Shown: one piece after another, positions 15,376 through 24,381 of the stretch | Layout of the letters: every line of letters starts with the position of its first letter | How positions within the stretch are numbered: position 1 is the first letter of the stretch | NCBI RefSeq assembly: GCF_002873335.1 | Contig: NZ_MCUW01000026.1 | Span: forward strand, 1 to 34,775 | Direction: 5' to 3' | Source of the DNA: Vibrio sp. 10N.286.49.B1 | GTDB lineage: Bacteria; Pseudomonadota; Gammaproteobacteria; Enterobacterales; Vibrionaceae | Length of the DNA stretch: 34,775 bases | Position numbers and translations under genes: made by a program | The notes under the pieces: model-generated | What the model saw: the letters and a program-made list of their open reading frames with translations, nothing else | Database searches by the model: none | Told to the model about the DNA's origin: nothing

Positions 15376-17520
15376 TTAATTCGTCGTGACTGGCTTTGCC
15401 GTTGGTGATTCAGCAATCATTTGGGCCAATACACATTTTAATACCGCGTAGTCATACTTTTGGTCGAAGTGCTCATGGAGCGGCTTCAGTTTTCTTTCTG
15501 TAAGCGTGTTGAGTGTGATTGCTTGCTCTTTGATGGCGTTCATCTCTGAATCGGGTAATTCGATAACCTGCTCGAGTTTACATGCACCTGTTTCAATCGC
15601 GACGGCCAAATGGGCTAGCACCGTCGCTATTTTAATATTACGCGTTTGAGCAATGTCGTCAGCACTTGAGCCTTCATTGAGCATCGTTAATGTCACTAAC
15701 TCAGTGTCGCTGAGTGCTGGCTCATCATCAGTTTTAGGCGTGATAACAGAGATAAACTGCTGACCGTACTTGTTGATTTTTGTCTCTCCAAAACCTGAAA
15801 TATGAGTGAGTTCACTCAATGCGAGAGGGCGTTCCGTCGCTAAGGCTTCTAATGTTGCATCGTGACAAATCATATACGCAGGGATTTGTTGCTCGGATGC
15901 CAGCATTGCTCGCACCTCTTTTAGGGTGTTAAATTGCTTAGTGTCAGCAAGTGATAAACCTGAACGCGTGTGTTTTTTTGCCGTCTTTTTACTTGCAGAT
16001 GCGCTTCGCAGCGTTCTTAGCTGAATAGGTTGCTGGCCTTTTAGAAAAGGACGGCAGGTTTCGGTTAACCGCAGGCTGCCATGCTGACCGTGCACCTCTA
16101 GTAAATTCATCGCGAGTAGCTGCCTAAAGACACCTTGCCATTGCTTCGCGTTTAGCTCTGTGCCAATACCAAATGTTGACAAGGTGTTGTGTTGATTTTG
16201 TTCAATTCTTTGATCACTTTTGCCCAGAAGAATATTGATAAGATAACTTGCGCCAAAGCGTTGCTCGGTCCTAAATACTGTAGAAAGCGCCTTTTGTGTT
16301 GCCTGTAAGCCATCCCAAGTGTCTGGTGGAGATAGACAGTTGTCACAATTTCCACAAGGCTCTTCTAGGGCTTCGCCAAAATAGGCGAGTAGGGATTGTC
16401 GACGACAAGTGGCGAGATCACAGTAGCCTAGTAGCGAGTTTAGCTTTTGGATAGAGGTAAATTTAAATTGTTCTGATGCGTCAGAGTTTTGTACCATTTG
16501 GCGCTGTAACACCATATCTTGCATACCAAACGCCATCCAGGCATTGGCTGGCAGACCATCACGCCCAGCACGTCCAGTTTCTTGATAATAAGCTTCAATA
16601 CTTTTGGGTAGGCTTAAGTGAGCAACAAAACGAACGTCAGGTTTATCTATCCCCATGCCGAATGCGATGGTGGCGACAATAATAATGCCATCTTCCCGCA
16701 AAAAGCGTTGCTGATTAAGCGCTCGTTGTTCATTAGACATGCCGGCGTGATAAGGCAGTGCTTGTTTGCCTAAATCACTCAACCATTTTGCTGTTTCCTC
16801 CACTTTTTTACGTGAGAGGCAATAGATGACCCCAGCATCATTAGCATGATGTGTTTCAATAAAAGACCACAGTTCTTGCTTAGCATTACTCAAATCAGAG
16901 ACTTGGTATTGGATGTTTGGTCTATCGAAACTGTGTACAAAGAGACGGGCATCTTGCAGGGCAAGCTGCTCAATGATCTCGTCACGAGTGCGGTGGTCTG
17001 CTGTTGCCGTGAGTGCGATTCGTGGAACCGCTGGGAAACGTGCCTTTAGAACACTAAGCTTTTGATACTCGGGTCTGAAATCATGCCCCCACTGACTGAC
17101 ACAGTGCGCCTCATCGATGGCAAACAACGAAATATGAGTTTGTTCTAAAAGCGATAGTGTTCGCTCTAAAAGTAATCTTTCTGGCGCGACGTATAAAATT
17201 TGTATCTCGCCCATCCGCACCTGTTGTTCAACCGCTTGTTGATCGTAGGGGCTAAGGGATGAATTTAAGTATGCCGCCTTCACACCAATCTGATGCAGTG
17301 CCTCGACTTGATCTTGCATCAGTGCGATCAGCGGAGACACGACGACCCCCACACCGTCACGAAGGATAGCCGGAATTTGATAACACAGTGATTTACCGCC
17401 ACCGGTTGGCATCAGTGTCATGACATCTTGCCCTGAGACTAATGCATCGATGATCGCTTCTTGTTGATGACGAAAATCATCATAACCAAATAGGGATTTG
17501 AGTAATTGTTTTGGGGTCAT
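15376..17520 (-). CDS. recQ: ATP-dependent DNA helicase RecQ
   Basis: A 714-residue 3'-5' DNA helicase. The Walker A site is [12 protein letters not shown] (Lys43); the Walker B box is [20 protein letters not shown] with the RecQ-specific aromatic loop; motif VI reads [12 protein letters not shown]. The zinc-binding Cys set is CDLATCRR... CGNCDNC. Then come the winged-helix domain, a basic linker and an HRDC domain ending [13 protein letters not shown]. Beyond the E. coli RecQ length of ~609 there are about 100 extra residues with a helix-turn-helix-like segment ([20 protein letters not shown]). The start is set at ATG 17520; a TTG three codons upstream is possible, and neither has a good ribosome site. 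The helicase acts in recombination repair and fork restart. Confidence 0.93.
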   Translation of the reverse strand: MTPKQLLKSLFGYDDFRHQQEAIIDALVSGQDVMTLMPTGGGKSLCYQIPAILRDGVGVVVSPLIALMQDQVEALHQIGVKAAYLNSSLSPYDQQAVEQQVRMGEIQILYVAPERLLLERTLSLLEQTHISLFAIDEAHCVSQWGHDFRPEYQKLSVLKARFPAVPRIALTATADHRTRDEIIEQLALQDARLFVHSFDRPNIQYQVSDLSNAKQELWSFIETHHANDAGVIYCLSRKKVEETAKWLSDLGKQALPYHAGMSNEQRALNQQRFLREDGIIIVATIAFGMGIDKPDVRFVAHLSLPKSIEAYYQETGRAGRDGLPANAWMAFGMQDMVLQRQMVQNSDASEQFKFTSIQKLNSLLGYCDLATCRRQSLLAYFGEALEEPCGNCDNCLSPPDTWDGLQATQKALSTVFRTEQRFGASYLINILLGKSDQRIEQNQHNTLSTFGIGTELNAKQWQGVFRQLLAMNLLEVHGQHGSLRLTETCRPFLKGQQPIQLRTLRSASASKKTAKKHTRSGLSLADTKQFNTLKEVRAMLASEQQIPAYMICHDATLEALATERPLALSELTHISGFGETKINKYGQQFISVITPKTDDEPALSDTELVTLTMLNEGSSADDIAQTRNIKIATVLAHLAVAIETGACKLEQVIELPDSEMNAIKEQAITLNTLTERKLKPLHEHFDQKYDYAVLKCVLAQMIAESPTAKPVTTN

Positions 17521-17683
17521 GGTCGGCAATTGGAATAGGTTGATACGTTAAGTTTCGCAATCTGGCGCGCGGTTTTCAAGCATTGTGAAAGTTTGTTTGC
17601 GATGTCTCGCGTTAACATGATGATTCAGTGTCGATAAAGTAGTAGAAGAGGTTATGTCGTTGAGGGGGTAACAAAGGGAAGAG

Positions 17684-17819
17684 TGTCGGGCTTAGCTTGG
17701 CATGTAAGCCCGACATTTACGGAGCTTTGGAATACAGAGCGTTTCCATCGCATACCACGTCATTAAATACGTGGCACTTTTTTAGACACGGAGTGATGGA
17801 AAAGTTCCTCAGCTCCGTA
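17684..17819. other. Highly structured region directly behind nagB
   Basis: No protein gene fits here. An 11-bp perfect hairpin (17684-17694 with 17705-17715) lies next to a nested set of pairings: TACGGAGCT 17718-17726 with 17811-17819, GGAA with TTCC inside it, TTTCCATC 17742-17749 with GATGGAAA 17795-17802, and an inner 6-bp hairpin at 17755-17774. A second, exclusive pairing joins 17775-17782 with 17822-17829 and 17788-17793 with 17813-17818. It could be a folded nagB 3' tail on the minus strand or a small RNA on the plus strand. Only the base pairing is seen; function is unknown. Confidence 0.5.
17755..17783 (+). terminator. Terminator-like hairpin on the plus strand
   Basis: CCACGT (17755-17760) and ACGTGG (17769-17774) form a stem followed by CACTTTTTT. 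No plus-strand gene ends here, so it would terminate an unannotated plus-strand RNA, if one exists. Confidence 0.5.
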
Positions 17820-17830
17820 TCAAAAAGTGA

Positions 17831-18631
17831 TTAAAGACCTTTGATGTTTTCTACTTCAAGTTCGTTGAAGTATTTCACTGTCTTCACTTTCAATTCTTGT
17901 TGCGCCGCTTCATCTGCAACGATGATGGCTTTACGGTGCATTTGAAGTGCCGTTACTGTCCACATGTGGTTTACAGAGCCTTCAACTGCCATTTGCAGAG
18001 CAACCGCTTTGTTATGACCAAGCGTTAGGATCATCACTTCTTCGGCATCAAGCAGAGTCGCTACGCCGATTGTCAATGCGTACTTAGGTACCTGGCTGAT
18101 ATCGTTGTCGAAGAAACGAGAGTTTGCGATACGAGTATCTTCAGTCAGTGTTTTAATACGAGTACGTGAAGCAAGTGAAGAACCTGGTTCATTGAACGCG
18201 ATATGCCCATCGATGCCAACGCCACCCATGAATAGGTTGATTTTACCGTATGAACGTATTTTTTCTTCGTAAGCCGCACAGTGCGCATCGATATCGTCAG
18301 CTTGACCGTTAAGAAGGTTAATGTTTTCTTCTTGTACATCAACGTGGTTGAAGAAGTTGTTGTACATGAAAGAACGGTATGACTCTGGGTGATTAGGATC
18401 GATTCCTACGTATTCATCCATGTTGAAGGTCACAACGTGTTTGAAGCTCACTTCGCCAGCATTATAAAGAGCAATCAATGCTTTATAAGTTGATAGAGGC
18501 GTGCCACCAGTAGGTAAACCAAGAACAAATGGCTTGTCTGCTGTTGGTTTGAAAGCGTTAATGCGCTCAGCGATATGACGTGCTGCCCATTTACCTACTT
18601 GATCTGCTTTTTGTAATGGAATAAGTCTCAT
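17831..18631 (-). CDS. nagB: Glucosamine-6-phosphate deaminase
   Basis: A 266-residue enzyme converting glucosamine 6-phosphate to fructose 6-phosphate and ammonia, the last step of N-acetylglucosamine and chitin catabolism. It has the same length as E. coli NagB and the same N- and C-terminal sequences (start [18 protein letters not shown], end AENIKGL-like). Catalytic residues are present: Asp72 in FNMDEYVG, Asp141 and His143 in [14 protein letters not shown], and Glu148. The allosteric GlcNAc6P site residues in SRTRIK are kept, so it is probably activated like the E. coli enzyme. It stands alone here, away from nagA and nagE, as in several vibrios. A likely NagC operator lies in front. Confidence 0.97.
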   Translation of the reverse strand: MRLIPLQKADQVGKWAARHIAERINAFKPTADKPFVLGLPTGGTPLSTYKALIALYNAGEVSFKHVVTFNMDEYVGIDPNHPESYRSFMYNNFFNHVDVQEENINLLNGQADDIDAHCAAYEEKIRSYGKINLFMGGVGIDGHIAFNEPGSSLASRTRIKTLTEDTRIANSRFFDNDISQVPKYALTIGVATLLDAEEVMILTLGHNKAVALQMAVEGSVNHMWTVTALQMHRKAIIVADEAAQQELKVKTVKYFNELEVENIKGL

Positions 18632-18670
18632 GGTCTTCCCCTAATAGAAAAATTTGTGTGTGCTGAAACA

Positions 18671-18691
18671 TTAATTCGCATTATAAAATAA
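18671..18691 (-). promoter_or_regulatory. Candidate NagC operator in front of nagB
   Basis: TTAATTCGCATTATAAAATA (18671-18690) resembles NagC sites: AT-rich arms around a TTCGC/GCGAA core. It is 40 bases upstream of the nagB start, suitable for repression relieved by GlcNAc6P. Inferred from the motif only. Confidence 0.45.
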
Positions 18692-19068
18692 GTTTTTCGA
18701 GTCGGCTATTACTTTTCAGTGAATTTTGTGTTTTTTCTTGATCAAGATCGCTAATGTGACGAAATTCTTATTGGTTGGTAACGTTATAGCGTGTATTTGT
18801 CTGCTAATTTTTGACAGTAAATAAAGTGCAACAGCTTAAGAAGAAAGGTGTATCAGGATAACGGTTACTGATGTTGTGGTTACTCGTCAACAATTCGAAT
18901 GCAACGTTTTGTCCTGTGAAATGCCTGTAGTGTGTTGTAGTGAGTGAGTTTGGGATAATTAGTCATCCCGACGGTGAGGATAAATTGTCAACGACTCTGA
19001 TCGACTTGTTTCTATCTCGCGTAAGCATGCAATGAAATCTTAACAACACGATAGAAAAGGAAGACAAC
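18692..19068. other. Divergent control region of nagB and the fasciclin gene
   Basis: No gene seen. A CRP-like half site TGTGA at 18755-18759 is followed by a poor second half. A weak copy of a GTCATC-type dispersed repeat lies at 18962-18981. A possible ECF-type promoter element is listed separately. Confidence 0.45.
18998..19023 (+). promoter_or_regulatory. Possible ECF-type promoter of the fasciclin gene
   Basis: TGATCG (18998-19003) is followed after 16 bases by CGTA (19020-19023), close to the TGATCC/CGTA pattern of RpoE-ChrR-type promoters. It is 45 bases before the ATG. Weak evidence on its own. Confidence 0.25.
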
Positions 19069-19566
19069 ATGTTTAAGCGAATGACAGCACTTTTTACTCT
19101 AATGATGGCCTCTTTTGCACTTCTGAGTGGGGCGCATGCAAACCATCACGGGATGAAGAAAGACATCGTTGATGTGGCGGCAGAAAATGGCTCATTTACT
19201 ACTTTGGTGGCGGCAGTTAAAGCGGCGGGTCTGGTGGAAACGCTGAAAGGAAAGGGGCCTTTTACGGTCTTTGCTCCTACGGATGCCGCGTTTGCCAAAC
19301 TCCCTGACGGCACTATTGATATGCTGCTCAAGCCGGAAAACAAAGACAAGCTTGTCGCGATTCTCACCTATCATGTTGTCCCCGGCAAAGTCATGGCATC
19401 AGATGTGGTTGCGCTGACGAGTGCAGACACCGTCCAAGGAGAAGCGGTAGCGATAAGCGTGGTGGATGGGAAAGTCATGGTCAATAACGCGCAGGTTGTG
19501 GCAACAGATGTTGAAGCCAGTAACGGCGTTATTCATGTTATTGATACTGTTTTAATGCCGAAATAA
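19069..19566 (+). CDS. Secreted fasciclin-domain protein
   Basis: A 165-residue protein with a signal peptide (cleaved after about residue 24, ending GAHA) and one FAS1 domain. FAS1 marks are [30 protein letters not shown] (H1 box), the YHVVPGKV segment and the final [13 protein letters not shown] (H2 box). FAS1 domains mediate adhesion or ligand binding outside the cytoplasm; in bacteria many are stress-induced periplasmic proteins of unknown role. AAGGA precedes the ATG. The gene is a single-gene transcript with its own strong terminator and an unusual leader upstream. Confidence 0.93.
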   Translation: MFKRMTALFTLMMASFALLSGAHANHHGMKKDIVDVAAENGSFTTLVAAVKAAGLVETLKGKGPFTVFAPTDAAFAKLPDGTIDMLLKPENKDKLVAILTYHVVPGKVMASDVVALTSADTVQGEAVAISVVDGKVMVNNAQVVATDVEASNGVIHVIDTVLMPK

Positions 19567-19654
19567 ATCGCGATACCTCTGGAGAACGTTAATACGATTA
19601 ACCGTTGATATGTCTCTCGCAGTTGAAAATATATAACGACACCTACAAGCAATA

Positions 19655-19686
19655 AGCGCATCCAATCGAGTGGATGCGCTTTTTTT
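19655..19686 (+). terminator. Intrinsic terminator of the fasciclin gene
   Basis: AGCGCATCCA (19655-19664) pairs with TGGATGCGCT (19671-19680), followed by a run of seven T. Confidence 0.92.
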
Positions 19687-19739
19687 ATAGAGAGTAGTGG
19701 TCTAGCTATATTGCGTTGCTTTGTTCGTCGATAAGTAAC

Positions 19740-20162
19740 CTATAGTAACTGCTCGTTAGCGGTCACTTTTACATCGACATTACCGCGTAACGCGTTGGAG
19801 TATGGGCAAACTTGATGTGCAACTCGTACTAACTCTACAGCAGCCGATGTTTCCATATCCAATGTCACTTCCAGTGCAACATCTAATACAAACCCGCCTT
19901 GGTCGTTTGCTTTCAGTGCGACGGTCGCTTTAGTTGGAGCTTCACGTAATACGATTTTTTGCTGTTGAGCAACGTGCAAAATAGCATTTGAAAAACAAGC
20001 TGAATAACCTGCGGCAAATAGCTGTTCTGGGTTGGTTGCTTCACCCGTTCCGCCTAATTGTTTTGGGTAAGACAAAGCGAGATCCAGCATGCCATCGTCC
20101 GTTTTTACTTGTCCGTTTCGGCCTGCTAGTGCGGTTGCAGAAGTCGTATATAAAGCGCTCAT
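19740..20162 (-). CDS. ohr: Organic hydroperoxide resistance protein Ohr
   Basis: A 140-residue OsmC/Ohr-fold thiol peroxidase that reduces organic and fatty-acid hydroperoxides using lipoyl proteins as reductant. The two catalytic cysteines are Cys56 (AGYSACF) and Cys119 (HQVCPYSNA); the supporting Arg15 and Glu46 are in the expected places. Length is normal and no leader is present, so it is cytosolic. It is divergent from ohrR, with two palindromic candidate operators between, the classic arrangement for peroxide-induced derepression. Confidence 0.96.
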   Translation of the reverse strand: MSALYTTSATALAGRNGQVKTDDGMLDLALSYPKQLGGTGEATNPEQLFAAGYSACFSNAILHVAQQQKIVLREAPTKATVALKANDQGGFVLDVALEVTLDMETSAAVELVRVAHQVCPYSNALRGNVDVKVTANEQLL

Positions 20163-20269
20163 AAAGATGTTTCCCTTTGTTTTTATCGGAGTTCGATTGA
20201 ATTTTTATTTTGAATCTAGTGACGTCGTATCAAGTGTCGCTGTTCTCATTTAGATTGCCATCAACTAGC

Positions 20270-20279
20270 TTGTGCGCAA
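20270..20279. promoter_or_regulatory. Candidate OhrR operator 1
   Basis: TTGTGCGCAA is a near-palindrome in the ohr-ohrR gap, flanked by CT/AG-type bases like the second site. It is 108 bases upstream of the ohr start. Confidence 0.4.
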
Positions 20280-20313
20280 ACTATATTGCCAAATCAATAT
20301 GAATGCAAGTATA

Positions 20314-20323
20314 TTGTGCACAA
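20314..20323. promoter_or_regulatory. Candidate OhrR operator 2
   Basis: TTGTGCACAA is a perfect 10-bp palindrome, 44 bases after the first site (about four helical turns) and 25 bases before the ohrR ATG. Both sites are flanked by TATATTG. Confidence 0.45.
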
Positions 20324-20347
20324 CTTAATTTTCATTGGCTCACGATA

Positions 20348-20788
20348 ATGGATAACAATAACTCAGATAATTTGGATCTAGACAAGCAGGTATGCTTTGT
20401 TCTTTACAGTGCGAGCAATGCATTAATCAGAGCCTATCGCCCGATACTTGATGCGTTGGACTTGACGTATTTACAGTACATGTCGATGTTGGTGTTGTGG
20501 AAAAAATCGCCGATGAATGTCAAAAATATCAGTCAGGACTTGCGAATCGACTCTGGTACGTTGACCCCGTTGCTGAAACGTTTAGAACAAAAGGGTTTAA
20601 TATTGCGTAAACGAAGTGAAATCGATGAGCGTGCGAGACTTATCTCCCTTACCGATCAAGGCTGGGCCCTCAAAGATCAAGCCTTCGCTGTGCCTTCGGC
20701 TATTGGATGCAAAGCTAAATTATCCTTGGATGATGCTCTCGAGCTTAAACGGCTTTGTGAACGATTGACTGAAAATTTGGCAGGCTAG
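20348..20788 (+). CDS. ohrR: MarR-family organic peroxide sensor OhrR
   Basis: A 146-residue winged-helix repressor. The sensing Cys16 lies in KQVCFVLYSASNAL, matching the reactive Cys of OhrR proteins (C-F/A-x-L-Y-S-A-S). The DNA-binding part includes NVKNISQDLRIDSGTLTPLL and the wing DERARLISLT. The start is ATG 20348 so that the Cys sits at the normal distance from the N-terminus; the frame is open to an ATG at 20303, but that would place operator 2 inside the gene. Oxidation of Cys16 by organic peroxides should release DNA and switch on ohr. The LysR gene follows after three bases. Confidence 0.93.
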   Translation: MDNNNSDNLDLDKQVCFVLYSASNALIRAYRPILDALDLTYLQYMSMLVLWKKSPMNVKNISQDLRIDSGTLTPLLKRLEQKGLILRKRSEIDERARLISLTDQGWALKDQAFAVPSAIGCKAKLSLDDALELKRLCERLTENLAG

Positions 20789-20791
20789 AAC

Positions 20792-21748
20792 ATGGATTTT
20801 GAAAGACTCTCTCGAATTAGCTTTAAACATTTAACAGCGCTGCACGTGATGTTAGATACCAACAGTGTGACGAAATCTGCGGATGTTTTATTGGTAACAC
20901 CATCAAGCGTGAGCAAAACCATTGCTCAATTGCGCGAGATTTTGAGTGATGAACTGTTCTATCGCGATGGCACTCAGCTTACCCCGACCAGGTACGCATT
21001 AAAGATTGCCCCATTGGTGCATTCAATGTTGGCCAGTATGAACGGTTTGCTGAATAAAACGAATTTCGAGCCGCAACGGTTTGAAGGGCGTTTTTCGTTG
21101 TCAATGCGTGAAAGTACCTTTGAGCTGTTTGCCCAGCCCCTCGCTCACTTGACGAATGACTGCATCCCTAACGCCAAGCTGAATATTTTAACCAAAGCTA
21201 AATATGGCTTTGATGCATTAATGAGTGGGCAAGTAGATTTTATTATTCTGCCTCATGATGTGAGTCAGCCCCCAACTAATATGAAGGATTTGGTGTGGGA
21301 ACCCATCCTTGAAGATGACTTTGTTTGTCTAATGTCCCCAGACCATCCTTTGGCTGATCAGCCGTTGACAATTGAAGCCTACTTGAATAGCCAACATGTT
21401 GGCATTACCGACTCTGAGCTGAATCGCCCTTATTTTGAGCAAGCGCTTCGTCAAACGCACCGCGCTCGTGATGTGAAAGTGATGCTACCAGATTTTGGGT
21501 CTGCGGCGATTTTGTGTCGACAATCGGAGCTGCTATTTACTTGCTCTAAGCGATGGGCAGATGTTGCGATGCAAGCCAAAGGACTGGTTGTGAAACCAGC
21601 GCCGTTTGAGTATGGAAAGTTGGGATACAGTTTGGTGTGGAACAAGGCCAGTATCAATGATCATGCGATTCAATGGTTATGTAACTACCTAAGAGGGTTG
21701 ATAGAAAATTGCAGGGCAACGGAGAACGACAAGGATAATGAGGCGTAA
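20792..21748 (+). CDS. LysR-family transcriptional regulator
   Basis: A 318-residue LysR regulator. The N-terminal helix-turn-helix is FKHLTALHVMLDTNSVTKSA followed by LLVTPSSVSKTIAQLREIL and the conserved DELFYRDGTQLTPTRYAL. The effector-binding domain (about 95-305) has the usual periplasmic-binding-protein-like strands, for example FSLSMRESTFELFAQPLA and VDFIILPHD. It starts three bases after the ohrR stop, so it is probably translationally coupled and under OhrR control. Its target and inducer are unknown; the nearest candidate target is the downstream DMT transporter or its own promoter. Confidence 0.92.
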   Translation: MDFERLSRISFKHLTALHVMLDTNSVTKSADVLLVTPSSVSKTIAQLREILSDELFYRDGTQLTPTRYALKIAPLVHSMLASMNGLLNKTNFEPQRFEGRFSLSMRESTFELFAQPLAHLTNDCIPNAKLNILTKAKYGFDALMSGQVDFIILPHDVSQPPTNMKDLVWEPILEDDFVCLMSPDHPLADQPLTIEAYLNSQHVGITDSELNRPYFEQALRQTHRARDVKVMLPDFGSAAILCRQSELLFTCSKRWADVAMQAKGLVVKPAPFEYGKLGYSLVWNKASINDHAIQWLCNYLRGLIENCRATENDKDNEA

Positions 21749-21887
21749 TATTGGATTAGGCATGGGACAATCGGAAATAAACACCGTTGCATAATCCCGC
21801 TTTTGCCCGTAGTGTAGGTAATGTTCATTTATGGAGAATCAAATGATAATTCGTGTGACTTACCTCTGGCTCATTCTGCTTATACCT

Positions 21888-21919
21888 GTAGCCCGGTAGG
21901 TAACACTGTGCCTGGCTAC
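21888..21919. repeat. Hairpin-forming repeat in front of the DMT gene
   Basis: GTAGCC (21888-21893) and AGG pair with CCT and GGCTAC (21914-21919) with an internal bulge; a further copy of TCGTAGCCC lies at about 21957-21965. It looks like a REP-type repeat, but I cannot test copy number elsewhere. Confidence 0.35.
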
Positions 21920-21989
21920 GAGTAACGTAGTGAGGCAAGCCAACCTTATTAATTTCTCGTAGCCCAATAAAAGTAAAAGGGAGACGAGA

Positions 21990-23027
21990 ATGACGATAAC
22001 CAGCAAGCCGATTGACGGTAGCCATCACTCAAGCACTGGCATCAACTCAACTGCACATACTAGTTCAGGTGCGATCAGCCGCTCTAAGGCCATGGTTCCG
22101 GCTAAATCCAGATCTCGTATATTAACTGGAATTTTTCTTGCGCTGCTGGGTGCGACACTATTTTCGCTTAAACCGATCCTCATTAAAATTGCCTTTCAAT
22201 ATGGCGGCGATACGACTTCTATTATGTCGTTACGTGCCATTAGTTCCTTGCCGTTTTATCTGTTGATATTGATTTTATTGTGTCGCTCGAATGATCAAAG
22301 AGCGCGAGTGAAAAAAGAAGGTTGGAAAGCCGCTGCCTTAGGTGTGTTGGGATACTATTGTGCCAGTTATCTGGATATTGAAGCGTTGAACACTATCTCC
22401 GCTCAGTTAGAGCGTTTGCTATTGTTTTTATTTCCAAGCTTTGTGGTGCTGATCTCTTGGGTGTTTTTAAAGAAAAAACCGTCTAAAAATATCGTCACCG
22501 CCGTCGTGATTGGATACAGCGGAATCGTGTTAATTGTGGCTCATGATGTATCTTCATTCGGTAATGAGGTATGGGTAGGCAGTGCACTCGCGGTGTGTTC
22601 GGCAATAACGTTTGCTTGTTATCTAATTTTGAGCAAGCCGGTGATTACGACATTAGGAAGCAACGCTTTTACCAGTATCGGAATGGGTAGTGCAGGAGTG
22701 GCCATATTGATTCACTTGCAGTTATCTCAAGCGGATACCACGCAGTGGAGTCCTGAGCTGGTGGCTTTAGGTATCGCCTTAGGCTTGTTCTGCACCGTGA
22801 TTCCGTCTTACCTAATGGCAGGGGCAATGGCGAGATTGAGTGCAACCGAATTCAGTCTCACGGCTAATATTGGACCCGTTATTACCGCTGTCGCAGCGGT
22901 GATGGTTCTTGGCGAGCAATTTACAATTTTCCATGGCGTCGGCATGGTGCTCGTGATTGTGTCGGTATACTGGATGAGTAGACCTGCAGTAACCAAAAAT
23001 AGGAATGAAGAACACGATAAGCGTTGA
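21990..23027 (+). CDS. EamA/DMT-superfamily transporter
   Basis: A 345-residue member of the drug/metabolite transporter superfamily with ten predicted spans in two EamA repeats (about 45-160 and 190-330). Typical features are LLGATLFSLKPILIKIAF in the first span and LSATEFSLTANIGPVITAVAAV near the end. The first 40 residues are a Ser/Thr-rich cytoplasmic tail, longer than usual. A good ribosome site (GGGAGA) supports the ATG. Such proteins mostly export amino acids, nucleosides or drugs; the substrate is unknown. It may be controlled by the LysR regulator before it, though 241 bases and a repeat lie between. Confidence 0.9.
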   Translation: MTITSKPIDGSHHSSTGINSTAHTSSGAISRSKAMVPAKSRSRILTGIFLALLGATLFSLKPILIKIAFQYGGDTTSIMSLRAISSLPFYLLILILLCRSNDQRARVKKEGWKAAALGVLGYYCASYLDIEALNTISAQLERLLLFLFPSFVVLISWVFLKKKPSKNIVTAVVIGYSGIVLIVAHDVSSFGNEVWVGSALAVCSAITFACYLILSKPVITTLGSNAFTSIGMGSAGVAILIHLQLSQADTTQWSPELVALGIALGLFCTVIPSYLMAGAMARLSATEFSLTANIGPVITAVAAVMVLGEQFTIFHGVGMVLVIVSVYWMSRPAVTKNRNEEHDKR

Positions 23028-23033
23028 ATGGTT

Positions 23034-23065
23034 GTGCCCTAGCACTGTGGCTCAGTCTAGGGCAC
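23034..23065. terminator. Hairpin between convergent genes
   Basis: GTGCCCTAG (23034-23042) pairs with CTAGGGCAC (23057-23065) around a 14-base loop. No T-run follows on either strand. It sits 6 bases after the DMT stop and 9 bases before the end of the barrel gene on the other strand, so it is the likely transcript boundary of both. Confidence 0.55.
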
Positions 23066-23073
23066 GATGCAGT

Positions 23074-24207
23074 CTACCAAGCGCCGCCAAATTGGATGTA
23101 CGCTGTCCATTCTTCTGGGCCTTTAGCGACATCAATACCCATGCGTAAACCCAGTTGTCGGGCAAGCAAGTAACGGAATCCGCCGCCACGAGTATAGTGT
23201 ACCTTAGCATCACGGATACTCTGATCATGGTCAAAGGCGGTACCGGCACCAGCGAATGCCAAAACCGTCCATCGTTCATCAACATCGTAACTCAGTTCAA
23301 CCTCGCCCAATGCCGTGTTGTCGGCTTGATAGCGCATCGCTGCGATACCACGCATGTCTACAAACGGTTTAGCGTAAATAGACTCCGGAACGCCGAGGCT
23401 TTCAGAGACCGATTTAGCGTCTGCTCTTAAACCTAGCCCCCATTTCTGAGATAGTCGACGGTAGTTGTGCACGTAAGCATGATATTTCTCATAATTCGAA
23501 CTTCCGCCAAATGCTTTGCGGTGATGATCGACCTGAAACTGAGCCTTGGTACCCTCACGAGGCGCAAACTGGTTATTGCGGCTGTCATAAGAGATTCGCC
23601 ATCCGAGTCGTCCGTCTGTACTGCTGTCGGAGAGATCACTGTTGCTCGCCAAGGTAATATCAGAAGACATATAGCTATAGCTACCACCAACAAAGAAGTC
23701 AGTGTCACCCAATCGGACATCAAGATCTTGGAAGAAATAGGTGCCTTGGATACTCAGATCCATCGGTGCCATTTCTGGGGCGTAATACTTTAGGTTGAAC
23801 TTTGCGCCAAATAAACCACCGAGATATCTCACTCTATCGTTGAGCCAATTGCCAGAATGAAACCCGCCGTACATATTGGTGCCGTTAGTGGTACCTAAGG
23901 CCATGATACCGGAAACACTCGCTGGGATATCACCCACATGTTCCCCTGATAGACGTTTCTCTTTGCGCTCTTCTGATTCATGGAAAAATAACAATGCAGC
24001 CCCGCCACCAAATCCTACCGCAGGGTCGGTAATCGTGAGTGGCACTGGTAGGAAACCGGCGGCGTTATCGAGAATGAATTGGCTAGCGTCAAGGCGTCCG
24101 TCCTCTGGGTCAATAAACGAATCCATCATGCTTGCGTTTGTGATTGAGGTCGTACAAGCGGAGACGATCAATAACGAAGTGACCGATAAAGTATTTGAAA
24201 TTTTCAT
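23074..24207 (-). CDS. Outer-membrane beta-barrel protein, BamA/TamA-like
   Basis: A 377-residue outer-membrane protein. The leader (1-18) ends VSAC, so it may be a lipoprotein acylated at Cys18 or be cut after NAS at about 26. After an acidic linker, the mature part begins GFLPVPLTITDPAVGFGGGA and then alternates short strands and turns, as in surface-antigen D15 barrels, including GWRISYDSRNNQFAPREG, the FxxRG-like barrel motif region, and a C-terminal aromatic residue (Trp). There are no POTRA domains, so it is not a normal BamA. Its function is unknown; some relatives lie beside phospholipase or surface genes, but none is here. Confidence 0.85.
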   Translation of the reverse strand: MKISNTLSVTSLLIVSACTTSITNASMMDSFIDPEDGRLDASQFILDNAAGFLPVPLTITDPAVGFGGGAALLFFHESEERKEKRLSGEHVGDIPASVSGIMALGTTNGTNMYGGFHSGNWLNDRVRYLGGLFGAKFNLKYYAPEMAPMDLSIQGTYFFQDLDVRLGDTDFFVGGSYSYMSSDITLASNSDLSDSSTDGRLGWRISYDSRNNQFAPREGTKAQFQVDHHRKAFGGSSNYEKYHAYVHNYRRLSQKWGLGLRADAKSVSESLGVPESIYAKPFVDMRGIAAMRYQADNTALGEVELSYDVDERWTVLAFAGAGTAFDHDQSIRDAKVHYTRGGGFRYLLARQLGLRMGIDVAKGPEEWTAYIQFGGAW

Positions 24208-24381
24208 TGATAGCGATTTCTATAGTTGAAGAGGGACAGCACTCCTTGCACTTATTAAGCATTATAAACCGTGACTTCTCGTCCAAAAGTCAGTGTTGGG
24301 TCTATTATTGCTAAATAGTATTAATGTTCAACTATTAGATATTCGAATAGTGAATGGCTTCTAACTTGATATTAGGTAGGT

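Noticed and set aside
17718..17819. Integron attC site
   Set aside because: The long imperfect palindrome suggested it, but the GTTRRRY and RYYYAAC ends are missing and no cassette array or integrase is present.
18755..18770. CRP site in front of nagB
   Set aside because: TGTGA is followed by TCTTA instead of TCACA at the right spacing, so only half the site is supported.
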